Shown here piece by piece: positions 1 through 7,784 of a stretch of DNA of 64,000 nt. The translations under genes were made by a program, and so were the position numbers. Position 1 is the stretch's first letter. Each line of letters starts with the position of its first letter. The DNA comes from Pseudomonas sp. MPC6 (GTDB lineage Bacteria; Pseudomonadota; Gammaproteobacteria; Pseudomonadales; Pseudomonadaceae): contig NZ_CP034783.1 of the NCBI RefSeq assembly GCF_006094435.1, positions 2,197,001-2,261,000 of the forward strand, written 5' to 3'. Below the pieces are notes generated by a model. It searched no databases, was not told the origin of the DNA, and was given only the letters and a program-made list of their open reading frames with translations.

Positions 1-707
1 ATGAAGCCTTCGACGTCCTTGGCCTTGCCCTTGTAGTCAGGCGAGGCAATGACCTGTTTGGCCCGAGCAGCCAACCCGGCCAGTGTCGGTCCGGCGAGAT
101 TGACCCCCGGTGCAATCGAATGGCAAGCGCTGCACACCGGTGTGGCAGTGGTTCGAAACAGCGCCTCGCCCAAGGCGATAGGGTCTTCCTTGTCGGACAC
201 CGGGCGTGCGGCGGGTGGCTGGTTGCCACCGGCGACGTTCTGCTGCGCCACGGTGAGGTCCATGCCGGGAATCGACGTGCCGGTCACAAGGATCGGCCGC
301 GGTGGCCAGCCTTGATTGTCGACCTTGCTCACCCAATCCATAAAGGCGATCAAAGCCGCGATTTCTTCGTCATTGAGTTTTAGATTCGGCATCAACCGGC
401 GATGGCGTTGCTCGTCATAAAACTTTGAGGGGTCTTTGAGGAACGCGGTGAGATAAGGGGCGCCGCGCTGCTGGGTGATTTTCGTAAGGTCCGGAGCGTA
501 ATACGCGCCTTCACCAAACAACGTATGGCAATTGATGCAATTGTATTCATGCCATACATCCTTGCCGCGAGTTACTTCTGGCGTGATCTGTTGAGCGTTG
601 GTCAATTTTGGAAACTGCCGGTGACTATCAACCGTCATGCCGAGAAACACAACGGCGGCGATGGCCGTCGATATCAGCGCGAACGAGCGTGTCTGGCGTT
701 TGTTCAT
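1..707 (-). CDS. norC: NorC-like dihaem cytochrome c, 3' end outside window
   Basis: Open for 235 codons from the ATG at 707 to the window edge, so partial. The N-terminus has a membrane anchor (about residues 8-25). A NorC-type haem domain follows, with CINCH near residue 57, the downstream GEGAYYAPDL segment and a WPP motif. NorC is the membrane-anchored cytochrome c that passes electrons to NorB, which reduces NO to N2O at the periplasmic face. Ordinary NorC ends soon after this domain at about 146 aa. Here the chain continues into a second class I cytochrome c domain with CSACH near residue 193. norB would be expected beyond the left edge. The gene starts 10 bp after the 36-aa membrane peptide gene, so the two are probably cotranscribed. 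The NorC-family call is good; the two-domain form is what I read directly, and its role is inference. Confidence 0.8.
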   Translation of the reverse strand, partial: MNKRQTRSFALISTAIAAVVFLGMTVDSHRQFPKLTNAQQITPEVTRGKDVWHEYNCINCHTLFGEGAYYAPDLTKITQQRGAPYLTAFLKDPSKFYDEQRHRRLMPNLKLNDEEIAALIAFMDWVSKVDNQGWPPRPILVTGTSIPGMDLTVAQQNVAGGNQPPAARPVSDKEDPIALGEALFRTTATPVCSACHSIAPGVNLAGPTLAGLAARAKQVIASPDYKGKAKDVEGF

Positions 708-717
708 TGCGAACTCC

Positions 718-828
718 CTAGACGCCGATACCCGTCCAATAGGTGATGCCGATAACGCCGGCATAAACGACCGCGCTGGCCATCAGCACGAGCACTGCAT
801 AGCTGACGAACTTCAAGACGTTGTGCAC
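718..828 (-). CDS. 36-residue single-span membrane peptide upstream of norC
   Basis: A GTG start at 828 lies 4-5 bases after a clear GGGAGG ribosome binding site, and the reading frame ends 10 bp before the norC-like start. The peptide is almost one hydrophobic helix (about residues 8-30) flanked by MHNVLKF and TYWTGIGV. I do not recognise the family. Position and size suggest a small accessory subunit of the NO reductase. Thermus has an unrelated small Nor membrane protein (NorH), which is only a precedent and not evidence of homology. The tight spacing and good ribosome binding site make translation likely. Confidence 0.6.
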   Translation of the reverse strand: MHNVLKFVSYAVLVLMASAVVYAGVIGITYWTGIGV

Positions 829-886
829 GACTGCCTCCCAATGTGAAAGTGCAGGTGGAAAGTTCCCGGAAAAGCGCTCTGCCGGG

Positions 887-900
887 TGGGTATTAATCAA
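887..900 (-). promoter_or_regulatory. Degenerate Anr/Dnr half-site upstream of the norC operon
   Basis: On the minus strand this reads TTGATTAATA followed by CCCA. It matches the first ten bases of the perfect box at 2090-2103 but lacks the second half ATCAA. It lies 59 bp before the GTG of the small membrane peptide, a spacing similar to that of the perfect site and its gene. It could be a weak FNR-family site or chance. Confidence 0.3.
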
Positions 901-1606
901 CAGGAAGAGCGTTAGGCGCATGCACAGCGGCTTTGCGCTGCTCGGAACGAGGCAGGCGACCTCGACTTCTGCTGCACTGACGATTGTCTCAGGTCAGGAT
1001 TCGAATAGCCGAGAACAGGCACTAATTATTAACGATACCAAGCGCTGCATATTTGAGTGCCGTGTTTCAGGTTGGGAAAATTAATGATCTTGAGTCTAGT
1101 AGACTTCGCATGGCTGTCAAGAAATTGAATAAAATTTGAACCAGTCGTAGTGGCGGTCACACAGAAGAAATTGAAATAATCGAGGTGAAGCAAATGACCA
1201 GCGTATCTCTATTGAGGGCGGAGGCGCATGGTATTCAGTCATGATCAACCGTAAGTGCTCGATGGCGTCATGATATTTTGAGATCGGTATTTCGTCTATT
1301 CTCATGATACTGGCTGAAATTTTCAATCCAGATAGAGCCGATCGAGAAAGATCAAGGGCGGCGCAGCTCAAGCTATGTGCTTCACTGAACTGCTGGTTTT
1401 TACGTTCAAGCATCAGCTTTTAGGCATACTTCGGCTTGACCGGAAATCCAAGACCGGGCTTCTGCATCTCCTGACGATTTATACGGCCTCAAAATGGTCG
1501 ATAGCGTCGATCATGTGGTGCGATTTCGAAACTGTCGGAGTGGTGGGATTCTATTAGAAAGCTTTTCAATTATCGAATTCGTTAATAATAAATTTCAAAA
1601 AACGAC
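901..1606. other. Gene-poor stretch
   Basis: No recognisable gene. A 98-codon minus-strand frame (1117-1413) has no family features and AT-rich, non-coding-like composition. No RNA gene or repeat was seen apart from the weak half-site to its left and the terminator at its right end. Confidence 0.4.
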
Positions 1607-1631
1607 TTAAAAAAGGCCCGCAAACGGGCCT
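1607..1631 (-). terminator. Rho-independent terminator of the glycine-zipper gene
   Basis: Read on the minus strand, AGGCCCG, loop TTTG, CGGGCCT is followed by a T-run. It sits about 40 bp after the stop of the gene ending at 1673. Confidence 0.85.
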
Positions 1632-1672
1632 AAAAAGCGGTTCTATTAGTCGCATGAAGCTGTTTCAGCTTC

Positions 1673-2023
1673 TTACTCCTCAGATGCCACCAGTCGCGCA
1701 CCTTTACGCGTGACCTGCTGCCCGACTTCAAAACTCGCATTGGGTGAGCGCACCGTACTAATCTCACCTTGCGCGTTTTTCACTTCATAAGCGGTTTCAG
1801 ATTTGCCAATGCCTGCTTGCACCGCACTGCCGGTGAAAAAACCGCCAGCTGCGCCGACTAATGCACCAATCGGGCCCCCTGCCGCGCCAACCATCATTCC
1901 GGTCAAGGCGCCGAAACCCTTGCCAGCGGTTGTGTCGGGGACTTCACGGATTATCTGGTCAGCCTGGCATAGCGGAGACAGTAGTGTTAACAGGGTAAAA
2001 CTGAGCGCGATTGAACGAGTCAT
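1673..2023 (-). CDS. Exported glycine-zipper protein, predicted NO-responsive
   Basis: 116 aa. The N-terminus is a Sec signal peptide (cleavage probably after LCQA, residue 21). The middle (residues about 34-70) is a glycine-zipper segment rich in GxxxG spacing, including GAAGGPIGALVGAAGG. This is typical of periplasmic or outer-membrane proteins that insert or oligomerise. The C-terminal 40 residues are polar. It is a single-gene unit with its own terminator. Upstream lie an Anr/Dnr box and three NorR-type boxes with a candidate sigma54 promoter, so I infer induction by nitric oxide and low oxygen. No precise function is known to me. SlyB/Rcs-type glycine-zipper lipoproteins are similar in architecture, but there is no lipobox here. 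Confidence 0.75.
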   Translation of the reverse strand: MTRSIALSFTLLTLLSPLCQADQIIREVPDTTAGKGFGALTGMMVGAAGGPIGALVGAAGGFFTGSAVQAGIGKSETAYEVKNAQGEISTVRSPNASFEVGQQVTRKGARLVASEE

Positions 2024-2064
2024 GACATTGTCCCTTTGGGGTTTGCGTTAAGTTCGCTATTCAA

Positions 2065-2081
2065 TACACAAAGCGGGCCAA
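2065..2081 (-). promoter_or_regulatory. Candidate sigma54 promoter of the glycine-zipper gene
   Basis: The minus strand reads TTGGCCCGCTTTGTGTA. The -24 part (TGGCCCG) fits the sigma54 consensus well. The -12 part has GT in place of GC after the correct ten-base spacing, so this half is weak. The nearest NorR box is 41 bp upstream, against 43 bp in the norVW promoter. Confidence 0.5.
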
Positions 2082-2089
2082 TAATTTTA

Positions 2090-2103
2090 TTGATTAATAT
2101 CAA
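2090..2103 (-). promoter_or_regulatory. Perfect Anr/Dnr (FNR-family) box
   Basis: TTGATTAATATCAA is a perfect match to TTGAT-N4-ATCAA and is palindromic. It lies 67 bp before the start of the glycine-zipper gene at 2023, between the NorR boxes and the candidate sigma54 element. Anr (low oxygen) or Dnr (NO) would be the expected ligands in a pseudomonad. Confidence 0.75.
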
Positions 2104-2121
2104 TGGTTTAAGTAATATAAT

Positions 2122-2178
2122 AGTCATTATGACCTAATTCGGAAAGGGTCATAATGACAATAAATAGTCAATATGACT
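2122..2178. promoter_or_regulatory. Three NorR-type enhancer boxes
   Basis: Three copies of a GTCA-N3-TGAC-like palindrome: AGTCATTATGACC (2122-2134), GGTCATAATGACA (2147-2159) and AGTCAATATGACT (2166-2178). NorR is known to bind GT-N7-AC sites, usually three per promoter. The same number and type occur at norVW in this window (18331-18387). The only close downstream gene is the minus-strand glycine-zipper gene. Confidence 0.7.
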
Positions 2179-2865
2179 ATCTCGACTGATAGCTTGTGCG
2201 CGCGTGCATGGCTGGACGATTGGTACTCGATGAATGACTTTGGCATGGGGGCGCAGTACCAATGCTAGGGATATTCCGACGCCTCCAGTACTTAACTAAC
2301 ATTTGTAAGCTGCAATGCCGGTAAAGGCCAAAGTTCCGATACCAGTCGGGCAGGCTGTCTAGGTTTCAGGGATTGAGTCTTTTCTGTCGCCAAGCATTGA
2401 GCAGTCATGTTCGTTTTCTATCTTGTCAAGGGTCGGAGCACATCTTCCTCACCCGGTCGATAAGAGCGACTGTGCCTGCGTATTGTTAAGCGAGCGCAAT
2501 TGACCTAAACGCCAGTGCGCCAACTGGTGCTCAATACCGACGAGATCATTGGAAATTCCTCGAGTAGATTGGTAAGAGTCGGCGCCTACATAAAAAGCGT
2601 ACCTTCGGTCTTCCGTGTCGGCCCTAGTCGAGACAAGTCGACGGCGTCGGTGTGTAAGCGCCGTCAAAATCAAGGAAAAGGGGGGGGGGGCGAATTCCTC
2701 TGCACCGAGGTTTCTCCCGTAAGTGACCCTCACCGAATAGCTGGGGCTCGATGGGTCATAGCGTGTTTTAGCACTCACTTCGGTGTCTCCGACCTTCTCT
2801 GCGGGAGCGGAGTCATTACTTTAAACACATGAGATAGCGTATCAACGAAAAGCTTAGGGGCCGTG
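2179..2865. other. Non-coding or degenerate stretch
   Basis: No gene recognised. Overlapping frames on both strands at 2449-2832 contradict each other and show no family motifs. A run of G occurs near 2681-2690. I see no RNA gene here. Confidence 0.4.
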
Positions 2866-2964
2866 CTGGGTAATTGCACAGGCTTGCTCACCCATTTGTA
2901 TTCGACTTGACCCGTCGTTTGCTTTCCCACTGACCACTTGTTTGCATTCGAGCTGACCAGCGAT
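2866..2964. repeat. IS-end-like repeat, copy A
   Basis: The stretch beginning CTGGGTAATTGCAC and continuing with CACCCATTTG, ATTCGACTTGACC and TTTGCATTCGAGCTGACCAG matches the sequence at 36654-36726 in the same orientation. The repeated TTGCATTCGAxCTGACCA unit resembles the multiple terminal repeats of IS21-type elements. No transposase is left beside it. The stretch 2965-3233 to its right holds no recognised gene. Confidence 0.5.
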
Positions 2965-3233
2965 AGATGACGTATCCTCAACCAAAAAAAGCATGGCGAT
3001 CTCTACCGCGCCGCATTGTGTGCCTGAAAAATGATGAGCCTGAGCGCTTGCCGAAGGGCACCCAAGTCAGTCAAAGCAAGGAGGTGGTAGGCAATCCATC
3101 AGTGTTAAAAAATCTCAGACGCGTACATTTCTGCCGTGGAAACCGAAGCAGACTATTTCAACACAACGGCCAAAAAGAGGGACTCTAAAGAGACTTGAGA
3201 AGCCGAGCCGATTCATCGCGCTGATCCAACGTC

Positions 3234-3941
3234 CTAGGTGGATTTTCGGAACAGCTCTTGCCGAATTTTCCCGATGGCTCCCATGGGATTGAGCCCCTTG
3301 GGGCAGACCCAAGAGCAGTTGCCGATGCTTCGGCAACGGAACAAGCTGAACGGGTCCTCCAGCCGCTCTAGCCGTTCCACCGTGGCCTGATCGCGGCTGT
3401 CGATGATGAAACGCCAAGCCTGCAACAGCCCGGCTGGACCTACGTACTTTTCTGGGTTCCACCACCAGGATGGACATTGCGAGGAACAGCAGCCACAGAG
3501 AATGCATTCATACAGCCCATCGAGCTTAGCGCGCTCTTTGGGGGACTGGAGACGCTCGATGGCCGGTGTTGGTTCGTGGTTGATCAGCCATGGCTTGATG
3601 CTCTCGTACTGCTGAAAGAAGAGACTCTGGTCGACTACCAGATCGCGGATGACCGGCATGCCGGGCAAAGGTCTGATGATCAGTATGCTGGCCGTGCCCA
3701 GTGCCTCTGAAACTGGCGTGATGCAAGCCAGTCTGTTCTTGCCGTTGATATTCATGCCATCCGAGCCGCAAACACCCTCCCGACAGGAGCGCCGATAGAC
3801 CAGTGTCTGATCTGCCTCGTGCAGGAACTCCAGCGCATCCAGCACCATTCGTACTCGAAACTCCTCGGGCAACGACAACGACTGCATCCAAGGCGACCGT
3901 TCTTGTTCTGGATGGTATCGATATACCTGTACTTCAATCAT
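3234..3941 (-). CDS. sdhB: Orphan succinate dehydrogenase iron-sulfur subunit
   Basis: 235 aa from the ATG at 3941, which follows GGAGGAG by nine bases. The in-frame ATG 18 bases upstream overlaps that site and is less likely. The protein has the full SdhB/FrdB pattern: an N-terminal [2Fe-2S] domain with CREGVCGSDG near residue 60 and a later ACI, then the C-terminal CILCGCCSSQCP and CRSIGNCSWVCPKGLNP clusters. It would carry electrons from a flavoprotein SdhA to quinone. No sdhA, sdhC or sdhD lies nearby. It is therefore either a spare subunit, perhaps pairing with the core complex, or a relic that has stayed open. Confidence 0.85.
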   Translation of the reverse strand: MIEVQVYRYHPEQERSPWMQSLSLPEEFRVRMVLDALEFLHEADQTLVYRRSCREGVCGSDGMNINGKNRLACITPVSEALGTASILIIRPLPGMPVIRDLVVDQSLFFQQYESIKPWLINHEPTPAIERLQSPKERAKLDGLYECILCGCCSSQCPSWWWNPEKYVGPAGLLQAWRFIIDSRDQATVERLERLEDPFSLFRCRSIGNCSWVCPKGLNPMGAIGKIRQELFRKST

Positions 3942-4004
3942 GGCTCGTTTCTCCTCCACCGATTACGACGAGAGTGGACAGCACCTTGACCCGGTGAGTA
4001 CACG

Positions 4005-4450
4005 GTGCCCACATCCGGTCGATCAGAAGAATTCCTCACGTGGAGCATAGACGTTGATGACGTCAGAGCGAATTTGCTTCCGGCGCGAGCTTACGGGGCG
4101 GACGGTGAAGCGTCGCTGACAGACAATCCGCTTCCTGAGACTGTGCGAAGCATCGGCGCGGGCAACGATGGAGCAGCAGTAGATCTGCAAATCACGGCGG
4201 CTACCGAGATTCCAGAGTTGTCGAATGCCGAATTGGTCCATCTTTGTATCCGAGCTATTGCCTTGGAAAACCTGGTGATCGTGCTGCTCGCTCAAGGTTC
4301 GGATCAGCAACTGGCCGTCCCCGTGAAATGACCTCCTATATCACGCCAAGATCGGGGGTCACCCACCACCCCCTAACGATTCATGCGGATTCGCAGATGA
4401 TCGATAGCGTCGCCCGTGCAATGCGATTTCGCAAGCTGTCTGAGTCATGA
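4005..4450 (+). pseudogene. Small conserved pseudomonad protein, frameshifted
   Basis: The first frame carries a segment containing NAELVHLCIRAIALENLVI and ends at a stop near 4331. The following frame continues at once with ARAMRFRKL and other plausible coding sequence to 4450. One base appears to be missing near 4322 (GTCCCCGTG where GTCGCCCGTG would restore the frame). I recall this as a short conserved Pseudomonas protein of unknown function, but that is memory and not a search. The true start is unclear. It is either a recent pseudogene or a one-base sequence error. Confidence 0.5.
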
Positions 4451-4481
4451 GGGTGCCCTCGGCCCTTATGCCGGACACCTC

Positions 4482-5025
4482 TCAGCCGACAACTGGCGCT
4501 GGGTAACGAAGCGAATTCCCCAAAGGGGTCGCGGCCGCGGTCAAAGTTGCGGGTTCGGCTCTGCCTCGGCCCATAAGATGCACAACCATTCTGCCGCGAT
4601 AGAGAAGGTAGTCCGCTACGATTCTGCGATGAAAACGCCACCAGACGGCCTCCGAACACATGATCGCGCATCGCTGGTCCTGACTGAGTTCTTGTAAACG
4701 CAACAAGCCCTGTTCAAATTCTTCGGACAACGCATAGTCGGCATAGTTATGAACTTTGGTTGATCCAGAATCCATTAATGTCTGGCGTCACAGTTTTTGG
4801 TTTTTTTCGTAATCCGCCAGGTTTGGCTAGTTGTATGTAATTGATGTTTTGCGCAGCAAGCGCTTGCGATAATGTATTAAAATTGAATTGAGGGTTAGTT
4901 TGCGATAGGGGCACGGTACGGATATCCGCGAGCCATTCAATATGTTCGGCCCGAAGTAGTTCAATGAACTCAGATAGGGTTCTGGTGGAGTGGCCTATTG
5001 TATAAATTACTGGAAGCTCGAACAT
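4482..5025 (-). pseudogene. DUF488 family protein, frameshifted
   Basis: The first 85 codons from the ATG at 5025 give the DUF488 N-terminus (IYTIGHSTRTLSEFIELL near residue 7, then ADIRTVP and a GGLR segment). The C-terminal part (NYADYALSEEF, then CSEAVWWRFHRRIVADYL) follows in another frame down to 4482. A single missing base near 4758 explains the switch. DUF488 proteins are small, of uncertain function, with a conserved Cys-Ser-Glu and His motif, both visible here. This is the second one-base lesion in one kilobase. Confidence 0.7.
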
Positions 5026-5519
5026 TAGCCTGGTCCAAAAATACCAAAAGTGCTAACTATGACAATGTATAATCGGCTTCGTTTACTGTCTCCTAGAACG
5101 CTTAGGCGTAAGGTCAAGCGCTTCACCATCGATTGATGGTCCTTCGCCTGAAATTGTATTCGCAAGGGGGGGGTTATTCGGAAATTCCAGTTTTAGTCAA
5201 GAAAAAAATTTATTAAGGCTGTGTTTTAGACGAAAACGCGATTAAAATCAGACATGAACGCTCGTCAGGAGAGGTTTTTTTGTGCAATGACTAAAAATAT
5301 ACCGACCTATTTGGTGATGATTTTTTGTCTGCTGGATAGCTTTCCTTAAATAAATATTGAACCATTGGTGCTGAAAATTGTTTTGACCCGCTTATAGAAT
5401 ATGATTGCTATGTCCGTGAGTAAGGAGGAGTGTTGATCACATAATTCTAATTAAGAGGCGATGGAGCATAATCGTTACTCGGCGGGTCATTCGTCAGAGG
5501 TCGATCGCTCAGCGAACCC
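5026..5519. other. nosR upstream region
   Basis: AT-rich intergenic DNA of nearly 500 bp. I looked for TTGAT-N4-ATCAA and found only half-sites (for example TTGATC near 5433). A purine-rich AAGGAGGAG at 5423 precedes no useful frame. A run of G occurs near 5166. Dnr/Anr control of nos genes is known in the genus, but no intact box is visible here. Confidence 0.4.
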
Positions 5520-7709
5520 ATGCGTGCTTCCAAGCTCTCACTGCTCGGTGTCCGGCGTCCATTTAAATATGGGCTGATCATTTTGTTGTGCCTGGTGTTC
5601 GATGGGTTTTCCGGATTACAGGCGAAGGACTATGGCGGGCTCGAGCAGCAGCGTGTAGACGCCATATTTCCTGGCAGCGATGGACTTTCCGAGCCCAGCG
5701 GCGAGTTCAAGGTCCGCACCATCAGCGCCGGCAAAACCCTGCTCGGTTACGTGTTCCAGAGTCAGGACGTGGTGGACATTCCGGCCTATTCCGGCAAACC
5801 GGTCAACATGCAGGTCATCCTCGATCCCCAGGGTGTCATCCAGGACGCCTACGTACTGGAACACCATGAGCCGATCCTGCTGATCGGCATTCCCGTGGAA
5901 AAGCTGCATGCCTTCGATGCCAAATACAAAGGGATCAAGGCCGACCGAAGGGTGGTGGTCGGTCACTCCAGTGATCCAGAGGCGGTGTCGGTCGACGGGA
6001 TCGCCGGCGCGACGGTGACCGTCATGGTGGTCAACGAGATCATCATGCGCGCGGCGCAAAAGGTGGCCGTTTCGCTGAAACTGGTTGAGGACAAGTCCGG
6101 GCAGACGCAGAAGCCCGCCACCGTGCGCCAGGACTTTTACGAAGCCGCGACCTGGGAGCAACTGACCGGCAACGGCGCGATCCGCCAGTTGAACCTGACC
6201 CGTGGCCAGGTCGACGCCGCCTTCAAGGGCACCGAAGCCGAAGGCATCGACAACGCCAGTGCCGAGCAAGTCGATGAACCCTTTATCGAACTCTACGTAG
6301 CCGACCTGAATCCGCCGACCATCGGTCGCAACCTGCTGGGCGACAATCAGTACCGTTTCCTCATGCAGGACCTCAAGCCGGGCGAGCAGGCCATCGCCGT
6401 GTTGGGTCGCGGCCTGTATTCCTACAAAGGCTCGGGTTATGTGCGCGGCGGGATTTTCGACCGGGTGCAATTGCGCCAGTTCGGCCACGTCATCAGTTTC
6501 CGCGACATGGACCATCAGCGGCTCTCCGACGTGTTTGCCAAGGGCATGCCGGAATTCAACGAGATGTCGATTTTCATTGTGCGCGAACCGGCCCGGTTCG
6601 ATCCCGGATCGCCCTGGTCCCTGGAATTGCTGGTGCGCCGTCAGACCGGCGCGGTCGCCGGTGTGTTCAGCAGTTTCGAGCTGTCTTACCAACTGCCCGA
6701 GCCCTACCTCCTGCGCCCACCGCCCAGCGCCGAAGAACTGGCCGCGATCGAAGTTGCCAACCGGCCGACGTGGGTCAATATCTGGTACCAGAAAGCCTTT
6801 CAGATCGGGATCCTTTGCACGGCGCTGGCGGTGTTGATGGTGATTCTGTTCCTGCAGGACACCTTCACCAAGTACCCGCGTTTCCTCCACTGGCTGCGTC
6901 GCGTCTATTTGATCTTCACCGTGGTGTTCATTGGCTGGTACGCCCTGGGGCAGATTTCAGTGGTCAATGTCCTGACGTTCGCCCATGCCCTGGTCGAGAA
7001 CTTCCGCTGGGAACTGTTTCTCACCGACCCGATTGTGTTCATCCTCTGGACCTTTACCGCCGCCAGCATTCTGCTGTGGGGGCGAGGGGTGTTCTGTGGC
7101 TGGTTGTGCCCCTTCGGCGCCTTGCAGGAACTGATCAACGAAGCCGCGCGCAAAATCAAGATCCCGCAATATGAACTGCCGTTCGCGTTGCATGAGCGCC
7201 TGTGGGCCGTGAAGTACATCATTCTGCTGGTGCTGTTCGGCATCTCGCTGGAGTCGATGACCACCGCCGAGCGATTTGCCGAGGTGGAACCGTTCAAGAC
7301 CGCCATCACCCTCAAATTCGATCGCCAGTGGTGGTTCGTCGCCTACGCGGTAGCGCTGCTGGTCATCAATATCTTCACGCGCAAAGTCTATTGCCGCTAC
7401 GTCTGCCCGTTGGGCGCGGCGCTGGCCATTCCCAGCAAGCTGCGCCTGTTCGACTGGCTCAAACGCCGCAAGGAATGCGGCACCCCCTGCCAACTGTGCG
7501 CCAAGGAATGCGAGATCCAGGCCATTCACCCGGACGGCCACATCAACGCCAACGAGTGCCATTACTGCCTCGATTGCCAGATGACCTACCACAACGAAAA
7601 CAAATGCCCGCCACTGGTGCTCAAGAACAAGCGCAAGACACGGGACAAGCCAGCGCCTGTCACTCAGAGCGCCGAGCTGATTCCGGTGGTGCAAGTGTTT
7701 GAGCCCTGA
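5520..7709 (+). CDS. nosR: NosR, membrane flavoprotein and polyferredoxin for N2O reduction
   Basis: 729 aa, the usual NosR length. A signal segment (about residues 17-35) leads to a periplasmic FMN-binding domain with the flavinylation motif GATVT near residue 162. Several membrane helices follow from about residue 425, with two CxxxCP motifs (CGWLCP near 525 and CRYVCP near 625). The C-terminal ferredoxin-like part has CGTPCQLCAKEC and CHYCLDCQ. NosR is needed for nos transcription and as electron donor to NosZ in known systems. It is the first gene of a six-gene nos operon, with 75 bp before the nosZ start. Confidence 0.97.
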   Translation: MRASKLSLLGVRRPFKYGLIILLCLVFDGFSGLQAKDYGGLEQQRVDAIFPGSDGLSEPSGEFKVRTISAGKTLLGYVFQSQDVVDIPAYSGKPVNMQVILDPQGVIQDAYVLEHHEPILLIGIPVEKLHAFDAKYKGIKADRRVVVGHSSDPEAVSVDGIAGATVTVMVVNEIIMRAAQKVAVSLKLVEDKSGQTQKPATVRQDFYEAATWEQLTGNGAIRQLNLTRGQVDAAFKGTEAEGIDNASAEQVDEPFIELYVADLNPPTIGRNLLGDNQYRFLMQDLKPGEQAIAVLGRGLYSYKGSGYVRGGIFDRVQLRQFGHVISFRDMDHQRLSDVFAKGMPEFNEMSIFIVREPARFDPGSPWSLELLVRRQTGAVAGVFSSFELSYQLPEPYLLRPPPSAEELAAIEVANRPTWVNIWYQKAFQIGILCTALAVLMVILFLQDTFTKYPRFLHWLRRVYLIFTVVFIGWYALGQISVVNVLTFAHALVENFRWELFLTDPIVFILWTFTAASILLWGRGVFCGWLCPFGALQELINEAARKIKIPQYELPFALHERLWAVKYIILLVLFGISLESMTTAERFAEVEPFKTAITLKFDRQWWFVAYAVALLVINIFTRKVYCRYVCPLGAALAIPSKLRLFDWLKRRKECGTPCQLCAKECEIQAIHPDGHINANECHYCLDCQMTYHNENKCPPLVLKNKRKTRDKPAPVTQSAELIPVVQVFEP

Positions 7710-7784
7710 CCCCTTGCGGCATTTTCAGGGAACAGGAATCGATTGACCGAGCTTTCTCATATCTGCCCCGATGGAGCAAAACCC

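Noticed and set aside
1117..1413. 98-codon minus-strand frame
   Set aside because: No recognised family, AT-rich composition, no good ribosome binding site; probably chance.
2449..2832. Two overlapping frames of about 105-109 codons on opposite strands
   Set aside because: Neither has domain-like sequence or a ribosome binding site, and they exclude each other.
2967..3188. Possible IS3 orfA-like frame (KKAWRS, QVSQSKEV)
   Set aside because: Resemblance to IS3-type OrfA is too weak to call a transposase.
5616..6890. 424-codon minus-strand frame inside nosR
   Set aside because: Antisense shadow of high-GC coding sequence; nosR on the plus strand is certain. The same holds for long minus frames inside nosZ, nosD, atpD and the Rieske gene.
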